This document shows, piece after piece, positions 56,403 through 64,000 of a stretch of 64,000 nt of DNA. The notes below the pieces were generated by a model. The model had not been told where the DNA came from and made no database searches. It saw nothing but the letters and a program-made list of their open reading frames with translations. Made by a program: the position numbers and the translations under genes. The stretch covers positions 3,222,938-3,286,937 of the forward strand of contig NZ_CP063311.1 in the NCBI RefSeq assembly GCF_015245355.1, given 5' to 3'. Numbering within the stretch: the first letter of the stretch is position 1; the number at the start of each line of letters is the position of its first letter. This DNA is from Anabaenopsis elenkinii CCIBt3563. GTDB taxonomy: Bacteria > Cyanobacteriota > Cyanobacteriia > Cyanobacteriales > Nostocaceae.

Positions 56403-57581
56403 ATGAATCAAAACTTTAATGTTCCTGATGTGGCCAGTTCAGCCTATGTACACGTTCCCTTTTGCAGACGGCGCTGCTTTTATTGTGATTTTCCTGTGTC
56501 TGTGGTGGGCGATCGCCTGCGGGGAGAAACATCTGGTACGATATCCCAGTATGTGGAGGCTCTGTGTCGAGAAATTGCCATGGCTCCCACTGGTCAACCT
56601 CTAAAGACAATTTTCTTTGGTGGTGGTACTCCTTCTTTATTATCAACAAAGCAGTTAGAACGGATCTTAGTAACCCTAGAAAAACATTTGGGAATTGCTC
56701 CGGGTGCTGAAATTTCCATGGAAGTAGACCCTGGTACCTTTGATTTACCACATCTGTCTGGCTATAGCACAGTGGGTGTTAATCGGGTGAGTTTGGGTGT
56801 ACAAGGGTTTCAAGCTGAGTTATTACAGATTGCGGGGCGATCGCATTCTGTTGTAGATATTTTTACATCTGTGGAATTAATTCACCAAGTCGAAATTCCC
56901 GAATTTAGTTTAGACCTGATCTCTGGTTTGCCACATCAGTCTTTAGAACAATGGCAGGATTCCTTAGAACAAGCAATAGCAAGCATACCTACTCACATAT
57001 CTATATATGACCTGACCATAGAACCTGGTACGGCTTTTGGTCGTTACTACCAACCCGGCGACCAACCATTACCCACAGATGAAACCACAGTCCAAATGTA
57101 CCAAATGGGGCAAAAAGTTTTGACTGATGCAGGGTTTGAACATTACGAAATTTCTAATTATGCCCGCCCTGGTCATCAATGTCAGCATAATCGGGTATAT
57201 TGGGAAAACCGCCCTTATTATGGTTTTGGTATGGGTGCGGCTAGTTATTTAGATGGAAAGCGGTTTACCCGTCCCCGCAAGACTAAGGAATATTACCGAT
57301 GGTTAGATTCTGGAGGTGTAATTGATTGCCAAGTTACACCCCCAGAGGAAGTATTATTAGAAACTTTAATGTTAGGTTTGCGGTTAGCTGAGGGTGTGAG
57401 TGTGGCTATGTTAGCCCAGAAGTTTGGGGAAGATCAAGTTAAGAAAATTTACAAATGTTTACAACCTTATTTAGATCAAGGTTGGGTGAAAGTTGTGGGA
57501 GGGAAGATAGCCTTATCTGATCCCCAAGGGTTTTTATTTTCTAATGTGGTCTTAGCTGATTTGTTTGACCAGTTGGGTTGA
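56403..57581 (+). CDS. hemW: Radical SAM protein HemW (coproporphyrinogen oxidase-like heme chaperone)
   Basis: The iron-sulfur/SAM motif CRRRCFYC (C21, C25, C28) is followed by DF as in HemW, and the sequence then runs IFFGGGTPSLLS, SMEVDPGTF, VNRVSLGVQGFQ, DLISGLPHQSLEQW and NRVYWENRPYYGFGMGAASY, all in family order. HemW-like proteins act as heme chaperones rather than as HemN-type oxidases; true HemN has a further motif that I do not see. The gene is 392 residues, normal. It is convergent with chlN, and a terminator for chlN lies between. Confidence 0.88.
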   Translation: MNQNFNVPDVASSAYVHVPFCRRRCFYCDFPVSVVGDRLRGETSGTISQYVEALCREIAMAPTGQPLKTIFFGGGTPSLLSTKQLERILVTLEKHLGIAPGAEISMEVDPGTFDLPHLSGYSTVGVNRVSLGVQGFQAELLQIAGRSHSVVDIFTSVELIHQVEIPEFSLDLISGLPHQSLEQWQDSLEQAIASIPTHISIYDLTIEPGTAFGRYYQPGDQPLPTDETTVQMYQMGQKVLTDAGFEHYEISNYARPGHQCQHNRVYWENRPYYGFGMGAASYLDGKRFTRPRKTKEYYRWLDSGGVIDCQVTPPEEVLLETLMLGLRLAEGVSVAMLAQKFGEDQVKKIYKCLQPYLDQGWVKVVGGKIALSDPQGFLFSNVVLADLFDQLG

Positions 57582-57712
57582 CCATCCTCCTTGATCAAGA
57601 TCCCCCAACCATAAAAGGTAAAACCTATGCATCTACTAGCATTAACCAGGGCCGTAGCTAATGATAAATTATAGCCTTACAGCCAGGCGCACCGGTGAGA
57701 GCATACCCAAAG

Positions 57713-57736
57713 GAAAAAAGGCGAACAAAGTTCGCC
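57713..57736 (-). terminator. Rho-independent terminator after chlN
   Basis: On the minus strand GGCGAAC-TTT-GTTCGCC is followed by TTTTTTCC, 34 bases past the chlN stop. This is a textbook terminator. Confidence 0.9.
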
Positions 57737-57769
57737 CCCAATATGATCTGCTATAACTCAGCCAAACAC

Positions 57770-59224
<1,455 letters not shown>

Positions 59225-59310
59225 TCAGGGGGGGGATAATCCTTCCCCCTCAATACCCCTGTGGTGTAATCAAGTCATTATCGCTGCCGATATCCAAAAA
59301 AAGGTAATAA

Positions 59311-59916
59311 TTAAGGTTTGGGGAACAGACGCGCCAACTCTGATTCATCAAAAACATCCTCTGAGAGGTCTTCCCCACTTTTTTCTAATTCAGTTTCCTC
59401 ACCCCAGACATCTGATAATATGTCCTTGCCTTGGGAATCATCCAGTATTTCTGGAGATCCGGGTGTTGATCCAAAGGAAACCCCGCCAAAATCATCAGCT
59501 TCCATGGTCAGTGATGAGTTTAATCTACCATCGAGTTTATTTTGTCCTTTCTTAGATGCGCCCCCCAAGCCATGGCGATGAAAATCTTCTTTGCGCTGTT
59601 GATTCACACCCCGCATCTGTTCTGTTGAATTGGGGCGATAACCCAGAGCCATATCGGGGTCAAAATCCAACTCCAGCACATCAATCAGAGTATCAGGGTC
59701 AGGATTCAGTTTGGAAAAAGGCATCATCAGCTGTGCTAATTGGGGTTCTAGAGCATTGATAACACCCAAGATGAGGTATGAACTCGGTCGCTTTCCCCCA
59801 TCTGGAGTTGGAACCGAGTCGGCTTTCATATGTAAAACAATCCACTCTCGGTTGATCTCAAAAAATTCCAACCACTTTTGTCTGATTTCATCTGTAAAGC
59901 TGTTAAAGAAAGCCAT
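59311..59916 (-). CDS. DUF5331 protein between chlL and chlN
   Basis: This ~201-residue soluble protein starts at MAFFNSFTDEIRQKWLEFFE (ATG at 59916; the open frame has four more codons). Its first ~110 residues are conserved (WIVLHMKADSVPTPDGGKRP, LELDFDPDMALGYRPN), and the rest is acidic and variable (GVSFGSTPGSPEILDD, FDESELARLFPKP). It is found between chlL and chlN in many cyanobacteria. A role in DPOR assembly or regulation is plausible only from position. It starts 29 bases after the chlL stop. Confidence 0.85.
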   Translation of the reverse strand: MAFFNSFTDEIRQKWLEFFEINREWIVLHMKADSVPTPDGGKRPSSYLILGVINALEPQLAQLMMPFSKLNPDPDTLIDVLELDFDPDMALGYRPNSTEQMRGVNQQRKEDFHRHGLGGASKKGQNKLDGRLNSSLTMEADDFGGVSFGSTPGSPEILDDSQGKDILSDVWGEETELEKSGEDLSEDVFDESELARLFPKP

Positions 59917-59945
59917 ATTTTTCCTCATCCTGGAACTTGATGATG

Positions 59946-60812
59946 TTATACAATCATCAAGTCTAGTTCTTCTTCCAAATTCGTCACCTGTGGTTTGGCT
60001 GGATTTAGGTAAAAATCAGACAACAGAGAGAACAATTCCCGGTCTTGAGCATCTTTCGGCACAACACCCTCTGGACGTGCCAAAATTTGATCAGCGATAT
60101 TCAGGTAGTAATCGCAAACATAGCTCAGAGAAGGGTCATTTTCTGCCATTTCAAATAAAGTTTTACCCTTAACACGAGAAACACGAATATCTTCAATTAA
60201 AGGTAACACTTCTAACACTGGCATAGGCACTGCTTCTATATATTTCTCGATTAAGTCCCGCTTGGAAGTGCGATTACCAATTAAACCCGCTAAACGCAGG
60301 GGATGAGTGCGGGCTTTTTCCCTCACTGATGCTGCAATGCGATTGGCAGCGAACAGGGCATCAAAGCCATTGTCAGTCACAATCATGCAATAATCTGCAT
60401 AGTTGAGTGGTGCTGCAAAACCACCACATACAACGTCACCCAGAACATCAAACAGAATTACATCGTACTCATCAAAAGCGTTGAGTTCTTTCAGTAATTT
60501 TACGGTTTCACCTACTACATAGCCGCCACATCCAGCACCAGCAGGAGGTCCCCCAGCTTCTACGCAATCTACACCACCATAGCCTTTATAAATTACATCT
60601 TCTGGCCAAACATCTTCGTAGTGGTAATCCTTTTCTTGGAGAGTATCAATAATTGTGGGAATTAAAAACCCTGTGAGGGTAAAGGTGCTGTCGTGTTTGG
60701 GGTCACAACCGATTTGCAGAACTCTCTTACCGCGTTTGGCAAGGGCCACGGATATATTACAGCTAGTTGTAGATTTACCAATACCACCTTTTCCGTAAAC
60801 TGCTAGTTTCAC
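59946..60812 (-). CDS. chlL: Light-independent protochlorophyllide reductase iron protein ChlL
   Basis: ChlL is the NifH-like ATP-dependent electron donor to ChlN/ChlB. The P-loop [14 protein letters not shown] is at residues 6-19. Cluster cysteines lie in [15 protein letters not shown] and [19 protein letters not shown]. Switch regions and the 288-residue length match the family exactly. It is the first gene of the chlL-DUF5331-chlN cluster, with 507 bases of upstream sequence probably carrying the promoter. Confidence 0.98.
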   Translation of the reverse strand: MKLAVYGKGGIGKSTTSCNISVALAKRGKRVLQIGCDPKHDSTFTLTGFLIPTIIDTLQEKDYHYEDVWPEDVIYKGYGGVDCVEAGGPPAGAGCGGYVVGETVKLLKELNAFDEYDVILFDVLGDVVCGGFAAPLNYADYCMIVTDNGFDALFAANRIAASVREKARTHPLRLAGLIGNRTSKRDLIEKYIEAVPMPVLEVLPLIEDIRVSRVKGKTLFEMAENDPSLSYVCDYYLNIADQILARPEGVVPKDAQDRELFSLLSDFYLNPAKPQVTNLEEELDLMIV

Positions 60813-61319
60813 TGTTATTTACCTCTAATAATTTCTTATCAAACTCCTAGATCAAGGTTTTACCCTTAGCTAGCCTGCCGATGTGTGAGCTATGTGATTT
60901 TGATTATTAACAATATTCCAGAGAAAAGAAAGGGGTTGCAAATATGAAAAAGCTATCTATAAGATGCTTTTAGGATTATAAAAGAGTATTTGAGGTCTAT
61001 TTCGCTTTTAAATCTGTTTATTGAGTTTAAAACCTTGTAAATTGATTTTTGTGATCCACTTTTTATAAAAGAGTTACAAAAGACAAAAACCGCTATATGT
61101 ACTTTTGTATATAGTTTTTATGGCTTTCAACTAACTTCAGTCAGACTGATCCCAGTCAGAGAAGCTGGGTGTCAACCGGGAATAGAGATAATTAGCTGTG
61201 GGACACTTAAGGGGCTATATTGACAAATGCAAGACATTGGTCAGAATATCTCAACTATGGTTTTCATCCCTTGGTGACTGGTTTGTAATAAATTATTAAT
61301 TTTAGGTTTTAGCTGATAT
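60813..61319 (-). promoter_or_regulatory. Upstream region of chlL
   Basis: 507 AT-rich bases without a gene lie between chlL and the Trp-rich gene end. The promoter and leader of chlL should be here. No specific regulator site could be assigned by eye. Confidence 0.35.
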
Positions 61320-61562
61320 TTAGGTCTCTAGTGCTTCAATTTCTTGTAAAGATTGCCAGCCAGCTTTCCACTGAGAGTTATCTTGTAACAATTTTGCGTT
61401 TAACCAAAAGCGCACATTGGGGTCACAAGCTGCGACCATTTCCGCATATACCCACTTACTCTGATTTTTCCGGTTAACGACCTGGAAGTGTCGCCAGCCA
61501 TCTATTTTCTTCTGTGCTGTCCACTTAGAACCAACTAGGTGAGGAAATTTTTGTTTTTTAGC
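61320..61562 (-). CDS. Tryptophan-rich small protein (TIGR02450 family)
   Basis: The ~80-residue product has the family pattern PHLVGSKWTAQKKIDGWRHF and SKWVYAEMVAACDPNVRFWL, with tryptophans at fixed places. These proteins are common in cyanobacteria and marine bacteria; function unknown. I use the ATG at 61562 (MAKKQKFPHL) because the four extra codons upstream are not conserved in type. It lies after a repeat-derived sequence at 61594. Confidence 0.85.
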   Translation of the reverse strand, partial: AKKQKFPHLVGSKWTAQKKIDGWRHFQVVNRKNQSKWVYAEMVAACDPNVRFWLNAKLLQDNSQWKAGWQSLQEIEALET

Positions 61563-61593
61563 CATTGAACACACAGAACAAAACAGAACTTGG

Positions 61594-61628
61594 CGTGTAC
61601 TTGATTAGCCTGACAAAGGCCATAACAC
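61594..61628 (-). repeat. Dispersed repeat, partial copy 3
   Basis: CGTGTACTTGATTAGCCTGA followed by CAAAGGCCATA matches the right end of copy 2 at 24374-24402 (GTGTACTTCATTAGCCTGA). Only the right end is present here, just upstream of the Trp-rich gene. Confidence 0.55.
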
Positions 61629-61750
61629 TATAATATAAATAGTTTATTAAGTAAACCTTAAATTATTGCGGCCATGATGGCACCAACAAATATGGTGGGT
61701 TATTTGGTGGAATCATGATTAATTATACCAGCAGCAGTGAGAACCTTTTT

Positions 61751-62857
61751 TTAACACCAGTGGGAATTGATCTGAATTCCTCGTTTTTCCATAGCATGCA
61801 TAAATAAATCTGTTGGTAGTGCTGCTTCTACAGGTGAAACCCCTGGTTTTTTCAGGTTCCCTGTTAATAATAATTCTGCAATGCTACCAGCACCACAGCC
61901 AGAAGCTACGGCGGTATTTTCATGTACTACGGTAGAACGGTAAACAGCGGTTTGACCATTTTTTTGACCTGTGACTTCTGAACGCACTGCTACCCCAATT
62001 CCACTAAAATTATTGGTGAAATCTGTCATTAAATGACTCACACGGGCTAAAAATTCAATCATGTAACGACGTTGTATTAACCACTTGGGTAATATATGGG
62101 CTGCTGTCCAGGTGAGGTGGTTATAAAAGTCGGGAATCGAGCCAAATTTGGTAACTACGGTTTTAACTGATGGGAATGCTTGGGGTATTGTAAAGGTTTC
62201 TGGCATATCAAACCAGTAAACGCCATGGAGTCTATAGGGAGGGGGAAAATCAACTACTTCTCTTTGACTGTAAGGCTGGATTATTTGCCATTTTCCATCT
62301 ATCCACGCTTGAAAAGGATATTGCAACCCTAAAAAAGTGGTACGCATGACTGTGATTCCCGCACCACCAGAACCAGATACTAAGTAACTTAAATGTATTT
62401 CTTCTGGTTGATCAAATTGCTCGGCACATTGACGTACCATGCTATTAGAGATACCAGGGAAAATACCGGTATTAATAATTGCAGTTACACCCGCAGCAAC
62501 CGCTTGCTGATGATAATTTAGGGCTTTGCTAGTATAGGAACGGTGGTCACTGACATCTATATAGTTTACCCCTTCTTCAATACAAATTTGCAGAACATCA
62601 GCATCTCGGTAGTGAAACGGTCCTGCACAATGGATAACTAAATTAGAGTTAGCGATCGCCGCTCTCAATTTCTCAACTTCTGCCAAGTCTAACACTAAAA
62701 ACTGCACATTTTCACCTAAAGACAAGCTAGGATTACTGGGTGTTTCCGGTGAACGCCCAGTAATGGTAATTTGTGCTGGGGTGTGGGTAGCTATATCTAG
62801 AGCAACATGGCTACCAATCCGCCCTCTTCCACCCAGAATTAAAACGCGATCTTTCAT
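61751..62857 (-). CDS. Saccharopine dehydrogenase-family oxidoreductase
   Basis: The protein has an N-terminal Rossmann fold (VLILGGRGRIGSHVALDIA, residues 5-23) and then VIHCAGPFHYRDADVLQICI and GVNYIDVSDHRSYTSKAL, both typical of the saccharopine dehydrogenase-like NAD(P) family, which also contains carotenoid- or lipid-modifying members. At 368 residues it is a short version without the second catalytic domain of true lysine-pathway enzymes. Substrate unknown. It is monocistronic, with tandem nonamer repeats directly upstream. Confidence 0.82.
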   Translation of the reverse strand: MKDRVLILGGRGRIGSHVALDIATHTPAQITITGRSPETPSNPSLSLGENVQFLVLDLAEVEKLRAAIANSNLVIHCAGPFHYRDADVLQICIEEGVNYIDVSDHRSYTSKALNYHQQAVAAGVTAIINTGIFPGISNSMVRQCAEQFDQPEEIHLSYLVSGSGGAGITVMRTTFLGLQYPFQAWIDGKWQIIQPYSQREVVDFPPPYRLHGVYWFDMPETFTIPQAFPSVKTVVTKFGSIPDFYNHLTWTAAHILPKWLIQRRYMIEFLARVSHLMTDFTNNFSGIGVAVRSEVTGQKNGQTAVYRSTVVHENTAVASGCGAGSIAELLLTGNLKKPGVSPVEAALPTDLFMHAMEKRGIQINSHWC

Positions 62858-63282
62858 TACTCCAATATAGGCAACACCAATTATTATTTATTGTACCTAT
62901 TGCACCTATTGCACCTATTGCACCAGTTTTTGGTCTGATTTGTCATCGGTTATAAGTATGAATTTACTATGAATTAAGAGTAACGACAACCCCACGCAGC
63001 CCAAGCTTTACCAGGGTAGGGTGAGAGAGGGGTTAAATAAATGAATGCTTCACAAAAAATTAGTGTGAGTCATCACTTTAGTCTTTAATATGATCTGATG
63101 CTGGAGAGAGACGTTTTACTAGTTGCATAGAATTACTATCGAATGTAGATACAAGATTCCAATGCGGTATTCATGAGGCCATCATAGCCAATTAGTATTG
63201 ATAATACTGCGAGATTTTGTATTGATTTCTAGAATTACCGGGCTATTTAACAATTTTGCTGCTGTAAACGCAGGAGAGCCAA
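62858..63282. other. Intergenic region with a nonamer repeat
   Basis: 425 bases between divergent genes. The left part carries three copies of ACCTATTGC (see repeat). The rest shows no gene. The promoter of the small secreted protein must lie close to 63283. Confidence 0.4.
62895..62924. repeat. Tandem nonamer repeat ACCTATTGC x3
   Basis: Three perfect copies of the 9-base unit plus ACC lie upstream of the saccharopine-dehydrogenase-like gene. The copy number is likely variable between strains. Confidence 0.85.
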
Positions 63283-63564
63283 ATGAACGCAAACAAGAAT
63301 GTAAGTTTCTTCAAAATACTTCTTAGCCTTGTGGGAGTCGCTGGTATAAGTGCTTTGGTCAGTGTTCCCGCATTTGCATTCACCAATTTAAGCACGTCTA
63401 CAACTGGTACTTTACACTCCCAAACACAACCACCGATAGATGACCCTACTATTGAAACACCAGAAGAAAGAGAAGAACGAGAAGAACGAGAAAGACGAGA
63501 ACAAGAAGAAGACCAAGAAACAGACAGACAACCACAACAACCACAAGAACCACAAATAAATTAG
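63283..63564 (+). CDS. Small secreted protein with charged, glutamate/arginine-rich tail
   Basis: The 93-residue protein begins with a signal peptide (FFKILLSLVGVAGISALVSV, cleavage near AFA). The mature ~60 residues are almost entirely charged: PEEREEREERERREQEEDQE followed by a proline/glutamine tail. Such sequences are intrinsically disordered or helical. The ATG is preceded by GGAGAG 8 bases upstream, and a strong terminator follows, both supporting a real gene. No family is recognised. Confidence 0.6.
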   Translation: MNANKNVSFFKILLSLVGVAGISALVSVPAFAFTNLSTSTTGTLHSQTQPPIDDPTIETPEEREEREERERREQEEDQETDRQPQQPQEPQIN

Positions 63565-63594
63565 GGAGTTTATCACTACGATTAAATAATTTAC

Positions 63595-63648
63595 AGCCAC
63601 AGAATATCTTTTTTATTTGAGTTTTATAGTATATTCTGTGGCTTTTTC
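63595..63648 (+). terminator. Terminator after the small secreted protein gene
   Basis: A 12-base stem starting AGCCACAGAATA (63595) pairs with TATTCTGTGGCT, with a long T/A-rich loop, and TTTTT follows at 63644-63648. Confidence 0.85.
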
Positions 63649-63767
63649 CGTTAAAATTATTGGTCTAAATTATTGGTCTATCTGACTGCAAGCAATTGAA
63701 TTAATCCTAGAACTTTAATTAGAGGATGTTTTAAAAGTTATGATTAATGTATTAACTATTGTTTAAC

Positions 63768-63985
63768 CCCACCCTCTCCTTGCAAGGGTAGGTTTTTAAT
63801 ATGATCTGTGAAGGCAAGACTAGGAAGACAAGGAAGGAAAGTGGACAAGGAAGATTTTATACGGACAATGGTCTTTTAAGGGGCTATTTTTCTTACTAAA
63901 AATACAGACTTTGTACTGTTTTTCTCCCTTGTCACCTTGTCCACCTTGTCCACCAAGTCTTGTCCTTGTAAGGGGAGGGGACTGG
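63768..63985. mobile_element. MITE-like element with inverted ends
   Basis: CTCTCCTTGCAAGG near 63771-63788 is roughly inverted as CCTTGTAAGGGGAGGGG near 63963-63981. Inside, GTGGACAAGG (63841 region) is mirrored by CCTTGTCCACC repeated twice (63936-63956). The ~215-base unit has no coding capacity and looks like a small non-autonomous palindromic repeat. Boundaries are approximate. Confidence 0.45.
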
Positions 63986-64000
63986 ATTTTATTGTTTTTT

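Noticed and set aside
63412..63600. 62-codon minus-strand frame rich in Phe, Leu and Ser
   Set aside because: It is the complement of the Glu/Arg-rich tail of the secreted protein gene.

Overview
The window is chromosomal DNA of a filamentous, heterocyst-forming cyanobacterium (order Nostocales). The evidence is an almost canonical 299-residue HetR, a PatX-like peptide gene carrying HRGSGR, chlL/chlN of the light-independent protochlorophyllide reductase, Ycf66, PxcA, a ClpR/ClpP pair, many HIP1 palindromes (GCGATCGC), heptanucleotide tandem repeats, and AT-rich spacers. I cannot name the genus. No rRNA, tRNA or CRISPR array was seen.

Layout. 1-6.4 kb: the C-terminal part of a bacterial tubulin-like protein with a SHOCT tail, a membrane-anchored PhnD-like binding protein, a small cysteine-rich lipoprotein gene, a TctA-like permease and an anchored OB-fold protein. 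6.4-18.4 kb: radical-SAM activase, msrA, an AddB/UvrD-like P-loop protein, an IS200/IS605 element (intact tnpB, frameshifted tnpA), pxcA, argJ, a CHAD protein and a cell-wall amidase. 18.4-31 kb is the heterocyst-control neighbourhood: a decayed tnpB end, a secreted Cys-repeat protein, hetR with a long upstream region, a coiled-coil/DMT transporter fusion, a Pit phosphate transporter, two oxidoreductases, patX and gnd. 31-33.5 kb: ycf66, then a decayed accessory patch (DUF5131 and TcmP tails, and a higBA toxin-antitoxin pair whose spacer carries short repeats). 33.6-36.5 kb: ileS.

36.5-43.2 kb holds the most unusual locus. It is a minus-strand cassette encoding a winged-helix-like protein, an AAA-type ATPase, an 899-residue fusion of a DEDDy exonuclease, an Fe-S-type PD-(D/E)XK nuclease and an FtsK-type translocase, and finally a ParA ATPase. 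All catalytic motifs I can read in the fusion are intact. I know of no named system with this composition. A PAS-Crp-type regulator lies divergently next to it.

43.8-64 kb is mostly housekeeping: a duplicated-domain protein with a zinc-ribbon partner, a P-type ATPase, an HPF/cold-shock fusion with a phosphoribosyltransferase, clpR-clpP, a VWA protein, a PIN-TRAM protein, a HemW-like protein, the chlL-DUF5331-chlN cluster, a Trp-rich protein, a saccharopine-dehydrogenase-like protein and a small secreted charged protein. The window ends in a MITE-like palindrome.

Several genes connect functionally. HetR and PatX are activator and inhibitor of the same differentiation decision. ChlL and ChlN are two of the three DPOR subunits. 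ClpR and ClpP3 form one mixed protease core. HigB and HigA form a toxin-antitoxin pair. The four cassette genes probably act together on DNA.
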